This document shows positions 55,936 through 64,000 of a stretch of DNA of 64,000 nt, in pieces; within the stretch, counting starts at the first letter, position 1; every line of letters starts with the position of its first letter. The notes beneath the pieces were generated by a model, which worked only from the letters and a program-made list of their open reading frames with translations, ran no database searches and was not told the origin of the DNA. A program made the translations under genes and the position numbers. The stretch covers positions 38,008,287 to 38,072,286 of the forward strand of contig CM037590.1 of assembly GCA_021018995.1 (NCBI GenBank), in the 5' to 3' direction. The stretch comes from Chloranthus sessilifolius. Its lineage: Eukaryota; Streptophyta; Magnoliopsida; Chloranthales; Chloranthaceae.

Positions 55936-56964
55936 TCAATAGCGACGAATTTGGGTCGCAAATGATTCTCCAGCGTCGGAAGGAGCGGAAGGGGAACCAA
56001 AGTTGAAGAACTGGAAGAAACTGAGAATTTGGAGGTGTTTTGATTGATTGATCGAGGGTGCTTTGATCGATCATCAATCCCAGAAAGTCGATTGACCACA
56101 GTGGCTTTTGAACTTTTGGCGAATTTTTGTTCTTAGTCGATCAATCAACTCTAAATTTTTGATCGATCGAGTGTGAACCGAGACTTTGAGCGATTTGTAA
56201 CTTTATAAATTGATCGATTTGTCGCGTAAGTGAGATCTGCCAAAAGATGAAATTTAATTTTTTTGGGGGCGAACTTGTCTTTTAGTGTTTATTTGTTTTA
56301 GGGTTTTCTTCTTTTGACGCCTACTATATAAGGCCCTTATAACTTGGCAATAGAGGATGATTAATGAATAATGAATGAAAATTTGAGAGCTTGCTTTTGT
56401 GCAAAGCCAAGAAGGCTTGTGAAGAGTTTTCGATCAAAAGAGTGAATCTTTCAAATCCTGAAGAGCGAATCTTCATTTCTCGTGCGACTTGATGCGAAAC
56501 CAACGTACAACCTTGGTGAGAAGCCTCAAAATCCATGGAGCCCTATCTTCCTCTTTTACCATTTTCTCTAATTATTGTCTGGTAATATCTTCCCTATTTG
56601 CTTTGATAAAAATCTATAACCCCAAACCCTTATTAAGTTATATCTTTTGATCTACCCCTTTTTGAATGAATTAATCCTTTGAGCCTTTGTTTTCAAACCC
56701 AAGAGGAGTCAGGAGATGATCCCGTAATTGTCACTTGGTGCTCGAAACTAGATCGAAACTCGAGTTCCTTCATCGGAGCCGTTTTTCCAGATCGGAAAAT
56801 TTTAATACATGCAAACGCTAAAATGGAATTATTTTAGTTGTTTTTAATTGAATTCATTAAATTATTTTATGTGTTTGGGTGATTTCGAATATTTTCGCTA
56901 TTCAATTTAATCTGAAGTTAATCTCAACTCGCATTAATTAGGGTTTAGCGTTTGTCTCGCATCA
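55919..56964 (+). mobile_element. 3' LTR of the 50881-56964 element
   Basis: It begins TGATGGGGACATC and ends TCTCGCATCA (1046 bp), followed by ACCAA. By eye it is close to the left LTR, with scattered substitutions and small indels. Confidence 0.9.
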
Positions 56965-56969
56965 ACCAA

Positions 56970-59167
56970 CCTCTTCAGATTTTGTGGTGGGCCCACCTCC
57001 CATAGAGATGGGACAATCCTACTGAGAAAAATAGTAAAAATTCTATTATTTTTTGTATTTTGTTTGTCTTTCTATTCTCCATTTGTTAGAATCACATTTT
57101 TAGGGCCCCGATGTTGAATCCCGCTTGATTAGATTGGATGGGGTTAAAAAGTGCTTTCGTTAGGGCCCCACTATTGGAAGTACTATTTAGCCACTCGAGT
57201 AGGGAATTGATCAATTTCATACTTGCAACTACTAGCATGCGCTACCCTTGGGTGAAGATTCAACGGTGGTGGATTGGTTGTTGTGTCAAGGCATTTTTTT
57301 TTCTAGGGTTTGATTCACGTGTCCATTTTGGTGCTCATGTGCATCGCACATGCATTCAGAGGTAGATCTCCTCCCGAGACAAACAAATGGAAGGTGATGT
57401 ACAGTTTATCTTTAGATATTGCATTTTTGTTCATTTTATTTTGTTTTTGGGTTTATTTAAGAGTTGAATTCAGGTTCATGGGCCGGCACATCAAACATGA
57501 TGTTCAGTTCATCTTCGCTGCACATAGCATTAGTATTCATTGATTGAGATCATCCACATGGTGTTTGGTCATCTCACCATGGGTCAATCTCTCTCAGTAG
57601 TGGTCATAGAGTTTGTCTAGTTTCAATGTGCAAGACTAACACTTCTAGGCCTCCTCTAATTGCACAACCCCAGCAAATCAAATAACTCTCATTCCGAAAG
57701 ACCAAATCATTCAACCAGAAACAATAAGTTTCATCTTATTTCACCAATCAACAACAATGAAATCTAAAATAGAAACATTCCAAAAACCCTACTAGTCAAA
57801 CACAAATCCCCCAGTCAAACCTCCAGATTCAACTCACTAATTCAATCAAATCAAACTACCAACACCACCTGATATAAACTCGTGTGAATCTCTTTGAAAG
57901 CCACAAACACCCGTTTTCAATCATTACTATGTGTGAGAGAGAGGCTAAAACAGATGAACACTAAATTGCTTCATGTAATAATCAAACTAATATGAAGAAT
58001 TAGGGTCTTGGGCTCCCAAAAATTTCATTCACCAAAAAAATAAATTGAAAGCCCATGAATATGAAGGCTTGAATTTTCTAGCGGTTTCTTGGAAGGGAAG
58101 GCTTCTCGATTCCCAAAATACATGAAGATTGTTTCTTAAAAAAGAAAATGGCCGGGTTCAATCGGTTTAACTTTATACGTATTGAACCAATTTTACCAAT
58201 TTTACACCCTTTAGATGCAATGCAATCTTGGATTCACAAATTTTACATACACAGGTGACGTGAGTAGGTTCTAAAACTACTTGTTGAATTTGGCCATTGC
58301 CCTTAATAGAATGAAAGTGGAATCACACTACATGGCATGATACCCCAGTCCTTCACCTCTAACACACATTATAAAATACCCTACCTCTAACCAATAGTGT
58401 ATGTGCGAAATGATCATATAACATCATTGGTGTACCCTAACCAAAAAATTACTTTCATTATCATGAAGGGTTTTACATATTTCACTTACCCTCTAGATGG
58501 AAGAAACTAACTAGACTAGAAATTGCGACTTCTTAACCATAAGCTATCAAAGAGAGGTGGTCCATCTATTTGACTTTGTGAATCAAATTATTCATATTCT
58601 TACACCAACCTGAACACTGGCGCATGGCGTGCATTCGCTCTGAGACCATGTGGATCTCTATACTCTTTAAGTCCGTTTGTCTCAAGGTTTATGCGGCACA
58701 TGGCTCACATACCGTGTGTTGTGAGTCAGTCAATACATGTATAGGGTTGCCCTTGGGTGCGATGATCTGGACATCTCACCATGGGTCAATCTCACTCAAT
58801 AGTGGTTCAATGAACATGACTCAACTCTGATAGAGTTAGTTTGTCATGCACCCATATTTAAACTACGCGCCGTTCCATAATTTTATAGATTTGGATCATC
58901 CAATTAGTAAAGCCGGTGTAGATGGAAAAACCCTTTTCAATCTAATGGTTCTGAATGTGTTGTCGTTTGTAATTTTTGTCAAAAGGTATGTTATTGACTG
59001 CGTAATTATTATTTAGGTGGTTTCCACTTTAGATTTTATTGTTGTTGTTTGGTGAAAGAAGGTGAAACTTCTTGTTTGTTTTTGGAACTATGGGGGGCAT
59101 AAGAAATAAGAACACTAAGAAACAATTGTGTTGGGGATTTAGCTAATGCATTTTTTTGTTGAATCAG
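56970..59167. other. Non-coding stretch upstream of the 59216 gene
   Basis: No coding exon seen. ATCTCACCATGGGTCAATCTC occurs twice (about 57568 and 58769), a short dispersed duplication. The stretch ends with splice acceptor GTTGAATCAG at 59167, so it is probably intron of the downstream gene. Confidence 0.45.
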
Positions 59168-59215
59168 GTTTTGGATTGATGATGGTTTGTTCAATCCGTT
59201 ACTGATGTTTTGTTC

Positions 59216-61117
59216 ATGGCGTCCACGTTGTTGTCATTGGTGCAGAATTTGTGGCCGTTTTCTCTATACAAAACTGATGACTTGAAAGTTTCCAAGAGAT
59301 TGGTTCATGGTTTGTCGATCCCTGAACATACGAAGCAATTCGTGTTCGCCATCCGTGAACCGGATTCTCAATCGGTTGTGTACCTACTAGCTGTGCAGAA
59401 CTTATCTGAACGATCTGCTGCTGATGCAGAGAACCTTATTAAGGAGCTTCGCCCTGATGCCATTGTGGCTCAAATTGCTCCGTCGGCATTGGCCGAAATT
59501 GAGGCTGAGGAGAATGAGTCTCGAGATGATCGATCGAATTCTGTACCTACTTCCTCCTTTGGAGTGGTTAAAGAGTGTTTTATGAATAAGATTAACAAAG
59601 AACAATATGAGAACTTGGCAGGTAGTCAGGTTTTGCGGGAGATATTTGGGATTGGGTTTCATGGGCACTTCTTGGCTGCGAAAAAGGCTGCAGAGGAGGT
59701 TGGCACTCCTTTCTTAGTACTCGAATCTCCATTTTTGAAATCTAGTGGTGGAGACTGCGTTGAAGAAGGTGAAGATTTGGGTAAAGAAGATGTATATTCA
59801 CTTTTACTGCTGAGTGGTTTACTTCCTGTGACAGCGACTTCGGTTATTTCTACCAATTCAAGGAGGTTTTGCCTCAGTGATGATCTACAGAGCCATATGG
59901 TGAAATCGTTATCCTCGTCACTATCTTCATCAATGTCAAGACCAAGTTCTTCGGATTCTATTCAGGTTATGGAAGGGGGAGGAGGAGAATACGAGCCGAG
60001 ATGCAACTTCCAGCCTCCTCCTTTTGCCCAATCCATTTACTCGTTACTGATGGATCTACATGACATATTTAACAATCTTCCGGCTATTGGAAAAGCTCTT
60101 GCTTATGCCCAAAAGATTCTTGTTGATGTCGACAAAGGAGAAACTGTAGATTCCCATCTTCTATCTGAAGTCTACAACTTCCGAATTGCTGTTGAGGGTC
60201 TTAGAATTGCTTTGAATGAAGCTGCAAGGTGTCCCATCAACAAAATGGGAAATTCCCATTTGGAAAAGATTGAGTTTTCAGAGCTTCCAGCTGATGAAAA
60301 ATGTCATGTTCTTTTCGCACAGGCCCTAAGGAATCAGAGCAAGAATTTCAAATCCGTGGTAGCTATTGTTGATGCAAGTAGTTTAGCTGGTCTTAGAAAA
60401 CATTGGAACACTCCGGTGCCAATAGAGATTGCAGAATTAGCCAATCAATGTTTTGTGAGATGTGGAAGTGATGGAGAAACAGCAACAGGACGGGATAAAA
60501 AGAAGCTATTAGCTGATAAACCTGTTGTAGCAGTTGGTGCGGGGGCAACGGCAGTTTTAGGCGCTTCATCACTTTCAAAAGCCATTCCAGCATCAAGCTT
60601 TATGAAGCTAATACCTGCCTCGCTTAAATTTGGTTTAATTCAGACCCAAAGATCGGCTGCAGTTGTACTAAGCAAAATTCTCGGCCCTTCAAAGTTGGTA
60701 GCTCCTGGCATTGCTAGTTCTATGACCAAAACTTCTGCCATGAAAGTGACAGTTTCTACTGGGAAAATTCATGCCGTAACTCATAGCGTTATAGCCTCAG
60801 TTGAACGGACCAGTTTTTTAGCCATGAGGACAGCCTTTTATGAGATAATGAGGAAGAGAAAGAGTCGGCTAGCTGGGTCTATGCCATGGGCCACCTTTGG
60901 TTGTAGTATTGCAACTTGTACAGGACTACTGGTTTATGGAGATGGAATTGAGCGTGCTGCCGAGTCCGTTCCTACTGCTTCCACAATTGCTTCTTTAGGT
61001 CGCGGACTCAGAAGTTTGCACCAGGCATCTCAGGCAGTGAGGAAGACAGATAGCACAAAGATACATGAAACAATACAGTCATTAATGTATAGTTTGAAGA
61101 AAATACAAATTCAATGA
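59216..61117 (+). CDS. Conserved-looking plant protein with divergent TraB-like N-terminus
   Basis: Intact 633-residue protein in one coding exon. The start is ATG 59216 (MASTLLSLVQNLWPF); a longer frame would need a TTG start. Residues 54-87 (VVYLLAVQNLSERSAADAEN, then LIKELRPDAIVAQI) follow the TraB/PrgY/Tiki pattern (hydrophobic strand, G-x-x-H-x-S, helix, RPD-V-V-EL), but the usual His position holds Gln or Asn. Middle: Ser-rich stretch (about 235-260) and helical segments. C-terminal third: Ala/Gly-rich hydrophobic stretches at about 435-455 (VVAVGAGATAVLGASSL) and 556-577 (PWATFGCSIATCTGLLVYGD), possibly membrane-associated. I cannot name an orthologue with certainty; the TraB link is inference from pattern. 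A 5'UTR intron is likely (acceptor at 59167). Confidence 0.8.
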   Translation: MASTLLSLVQNLWPFSLYKTDDLKVSKRLVHGLSIPEHTKQFVFAIREPDSQSVVYLLAVQNLSERSAADAENLIKELRPDAIVAQIAPSALAEIEAEENESRDDRSNSVPTSSFGVVKECFMNKINKEQYENLAGSQVLREIFGIGFHGHFLAAKKAAEEVGTPFLVLESPFLKSSGGDCVEEGEDLGKEDVYSLLLLSGLLPVTATSVISTNSRRFCLSDDLQSHMVKSLSSSLSSSMSRPSSSDSIQVMEGGGGEYEPRCNFQPPPFAQSIYSLLMDLHDIFNNLPAIGKALAYAQKILVDVDKGETVDSHLLSEVYNFRIAVEGLRIALNEAARCPINKMGNSHLEKIEFSELPADEKCHVLFAQALRNQSKNFKSVVAIVDASSLAGLRKHWNTPVPIEIAELANQCFVRCGSDGETATGRDKKKLLADKPVVAVGAGATAVLGASSLSKAIPASSFMKLIPASLKFGLIQTQRSAAVVLSKILGPSKLVAPGIASSMTKTSAMKVTVSTGKIHAVTHSVIASVERTSFLAMRTAFYEIMRKRKSRLAGSMPWATFGCSIATCTGLLVYGDGIERAAESVPTASTIASLGRGLRSLHQASQAVRKTDSTKIHETIQSLMYSLKKIQIQ

Positions 61118-61329
61118 AGGTTGGGTCTTCTGTTATATGCTGTCTTTTTTCTGGTTGATTCTTTTCATTCGATTATGCCTGTACTATGAATTCGGAGATC
61201 TACTTTTGTACATAACTTTTATGCTTTCTGAAAACGCTTACCCAAATTTTAATACAATTCAAACTGAGGGCGCCTACATTTGAAACATCCTTAATACACC
61301 TCGTCCATTGGTCAAACTGCAATACGAAG
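61118..61329 (+). other. 3' flank of the 59216 gene, presumed 3'UTR
   Basis: T-rich DNA with no clear AATAAA; AATACA-type signals near 61250. The repeat region starts at about 61330. Confidence 0.4.
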
Positions 61330-62010
61330 GTTGTCAACGGTCGGGTTGACCTGTACCCAATCCGGCCCGACCAAATATTTTACCATGTAAAGTATACATA
61401 AAACTTGACCTATTTGGTCGGGTATTTGTGGTCTGGTCGATTGGATCCCAACTGATATTTTACTTATGAAAAATATAAAAATAAGGGCCTTTATCAGTCG
61501 ATTTTTCTGGTCGGCCATCAGGTCGGGTCAGCATGACTGCACCATTGGGCGACGTCAGGTAGAGTACACTATTGGGTTGGGTCGGGCAAAAATTTAGCTT
61601 GACTCTTCTGAATGGATTATGGAGGGATTCACTCTGTCCACAGATGCCACAAAATTATCTAGCTAATAATGAATAATTTTTCCAAGTGGCCTTTCATGTA
61701 ACTAATAATGAATAATTTCTGGTCGACCCAATACTTCACATAACCCCACCCGATATTTTACAGGCCGGGTACATAAAATTGGCTTGTGAGGTCGGGCATG
61801 AGCCATCCGACCCAACCTTTAGGTTGGGTCGACTAAGAGGTTTCGTTAGGTCGACCTGACCCGACCCAATATTTTATACTTACAAAATTATAAAAATAGG
61901 ATTTTTTTTACCAGGTTGGTTACAGTTTTTATGTTGGGCAACGAGTCAGGTCAAGTTCTCAGGTCGGCTTCAGTCCACTATTGGGTCGAGTGCACCATCA
62001 ATTTGGATTG
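61330..62010. repeat. GGTCGGGTTGACC-rich repeat, internally duplicated
   Basis: Dense GGTCGGGT / ACCCGACC motifs on both strands. Two stretches (about 61370-61590 and 61745-62000) share the order motif, ATATTTTA, AAAATATAAAAATA, GGTCGG, CACTATTGGGT, so the region is a degenerate direct duplication. It is related to 48800-49110. Confidence 0.6.
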
Positions 62011-63637
62011 GGCATATTCAAATTTCTTACCGGGTACCTAAAATATGTGGAAGTTACTTTCTATACATTTGGTAGCTTTAAAAAAATAATATAAAAAATA
62101 ATTGATAATCTTGTTGTAAAATCAAAAGAAAAATGAAGACAAGATAAAAAGATTGCATTATATGAAACTAGCTCTTTATGAACTCTATATCATTCACCTC
62201 ACTTAAGTTATTTTCATACTATATTTTACGGCCTCGTTCAGGTGTTTCTTGATTTTTCCTTAGAAAAGCTTAGATTTTTGGACACTCAGATTCTTAGCAG
62301 ACTCAGATTCTTGACTTTTCTCATATGCGTTCTTAAGTTACTTAGATTCTTGACTTTCTTATAAAAGATGAAAATCCTTTGTTTTTAAATTTATCTCAGA
62401 AAATCCTTAAAATCGATTCAATCAGTGATTATGATATGACCGTAGAAACATTATCTAATCATCAGCTGATACGTATTGGTTTGAGCCGAGACTTTGGATT
62501 TATTTTATTTTTTAATAGCGGCCAATAAAAAAATTTAAAAAAAACATGAGTGTTAGACTTCAAGTTTGTGAATTATTATTATTATTTTTTTAAATCAATG
62601 AATTTTGTGACTACATAGAACTCAATATCAAGTTCAACCTGCTGCACCTGATCAATTGCCCTTTGTCCATGAAGTAGTAGAGGAGTTAAACCATGTTTTC
62701 AGTAATAGTGTAGCTAGTGTTGTATAGCATCGGTAGCCATTGATATGAGAAATGGTCATTGATCTACAATTGTCATTGTAATGGAGCTTTACAATGCTAT
62801 GTTGTAAGGAAAGCTCTCTGGATTGAGTCCGGTAGTCGTAATGGATAGCAAGTTTTGATCTATGTCGTCCATAGCCCAGCGGCCCCAGCTACCATATAAC
62901 AACTCGTTGATCGGATGGTGCTAATTTTTTGATTAAGGAGATTATTGGATGGCCTGGACTAGAAGGTGCAATAATTTGTTTATAAAGATGAGAGAGAGTA
63001 TTGTCTTTGAAGTTGCATACTAACACCATATAATAGCTTAATGTTTTAAAGAGAGTAGTATTATCTATAATGTTGCATAATAACATCATATAACATTCCA
63101 CCTATAATTTATACACTTTCTCTCAAGCCTATAATTTATACTCAAATTCTAAGTTTTTTCCGACCAAATTGCTCGAACTATAGGATGTCGTTTTCCGTTG
63201 GAAAGCACGCAGATCCCCACTTCCTTAGGTGATCTTTGGAATGCCAGATTCACTAGGAAAAACTCAAAATCTGACTATTTTTTTAGTATAAACTAAAATT
63301 ATGAGTTTTTCTCAACTCTCAAACAATACCTAAAAGACTCCTTATATAGGATCATAATTGGAGAATATGCATGGTTGATAAGTTACATGCATGTTGCTAT
63401 AATTCTAAAATACTTACACAAATGGAGTAGGAATCCCAAAGGAAATATATAACTGCCAATTGGTCACAAGTGATCAAGGAGAAGGGTTAGTGAGTACTAA
63501 ATCTCTTCTCATGAAGCCAACCCTAATAACTGAGATAAGATGATGATGATGATGATGATATAATTACATACGGAGAATGATGCAGACCATCCAAGAAATT
63601 AATATCATTTTTTTAAATTTGAGCAGTGTTACTATCA
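62011..63637. other. Non-coding stretch with small repeats
   Basis: Holds a tandem duplication at 62993-63097 (AGAGAGTAnTnTCTnTnAnG-TTGCATA units, period about 58) and a (GAT)n tract at 63540-63560. No gene seen. Confidence 0.45.
62993..63097. repeat. 58-bp imperfect tandem duplication
   Basis: GTTGCATACTAACACCATAT and GTTGCATAATAACATCATAT lie in direct succession with similar flanks. Confidence 0.75.
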
Positions 63638-63953
63638 CACCCATTTTTATTACTGCCACACCACTTAAACAAAAGATATTCTATTAATTTTTTTTTTCAC
63701 AAACGTGAGATATCATTTTTGTTACTGCCATCCCAAAAAGTGGACAATTGAAGCATACCCCATATAAAAGGATTCATGTTCACTTTTGGGATGCGTGCCA
63801 AGTTGAATCACCATATGACAATATGATGGTACCCATGATCTCAAGATCTATTATGTGGAAACTTGGGAGAAAAAATAATCTATATGGTCTGATTCAAAAC
63901 AGGTAACCATATTTTCCTTGCTTGAGTGGTGTGGAAGTAACAAAAATAGGGTC
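63638..63953. mobile_element. MITE-like inverted-repeat element
   Basis: The left arm ACCCATTTTTATTACTGCCA followed by CACCACTTAA is repeated inverted at the right as ACCCTATTTTTGTTACTTCC then ACACCACTCAA (about 40 bp arms). The target duplication is not clear. A third, partial copy of the arm lies at about 63705-63745. Confidence 0.65.
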
Positions 63954-64000
63954 TACTTGATAACATAGAATTTCCAATTGTCAACCAAATGGCAATTGTC

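Larger units (their letters stand above)
50881..56964 (+). mobile_element. Non-autonomous Ty3/gypsy element with gag and an unknown ORF
   Basis: LTRs at 50881-51897 and 55919-56964. ACCAA is a perfect 5-bp target duplication (50876-50880 and 56965-56969). The primer-binding site TGGTATCAGAGA at about 51902 follows the left LTR. The purine tract GAGGAGAAT precedes the right LTR. The interior has gag and a 220-codon ORF but no protease, reverse transcriptase or integrase. A 2.2-kb solo LTR (52982-55227) is nested in it. Confidence 0.92.

Noticed and set aside
59402..59856. Minus-strand ORFs within the 59216-61117 gene
   Set aside because: Antisense shadows of an intact plus-strand coding exon.

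Overview
The window is plant nuclear DNA, almost certainly from an angiosperm with a repeat-rich genome and long introns. The signs are spliced genes with GT/AG introns, chromovirus-type Ty3/gypsy elements primed by initiator tRNA-Met, MULE, hAT-like and PIF/Harbinger elements, and a FAR1-family transcription factor. Most bases belong to transposable elements. I could not name the species. All matches were made by eye, without alignment or database search.

Three host loci are visible. (1) The 3' end of a DNA polymerase lambda (POLL) gene lies on + in three exons between 14413 and 20842; no earlier exon was seen to its left. (2) An intact FAR1-RELATED SEQUENCE gene lies on - (34099-36216), with a likely 5'UTR intron. 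(3) An intact 633-codon gene lies on + (59216-61117). Its N-terminus looks like a divergent TraB domain, and its 5'UTR exon may sit about 9.7 kb upstream, ending at 49415.

Layout. 1-968 is the 5' LTR of a minus-strand gypsy element that leaves the window on the left. 3017-14264 is a three-level nest with a perfect 5-bp target duplication at every level: a large LTR-type element, a non-autonomous gypsy element (6842-12304) inside it, and a solo LTR (9266-10275) inside that. 14480-20413 is a POLL intron holding LINE and copia remains. 21250-27804 is a complete but mutated chromovirus (target duplication CAATA). 28.9-30.7 kb holds MITEs. 40455-48432 is an 8-kb MULE with 100-bp terminal inverted repeats and a perfect 9-bp target duplication; it carries a MuDR-type transposase and, convergent to it, a DUF1985-like/ULP1-like gene. 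50881-56964 is another non-autonomous gypsy element, with a 2.2-kb solo LTR nested in it. Small inverted-repeat elements are scattered through the rest.

The most striking feature is in the MULE. Four separate non-coding gaps each hold a tandem array of a 20-bp palindromic, CpG-bearing unit (TTAA core plus CGRYCG core), with its own variant in each gap. Together with a DUF1985-like protein this resembles the anti-silencing arrangement known from Arabidopsis VANDAL elements (VANC protein plus short target motifs). A second theme may be related. LTR elements and small hAT-like elements in the same window also carry clusters of short CpG-containing motifs, most of them palindromic, and each lineage has its own motif. 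In LTRs the cluster lies about 100-290 bp upstream of the TATA box.
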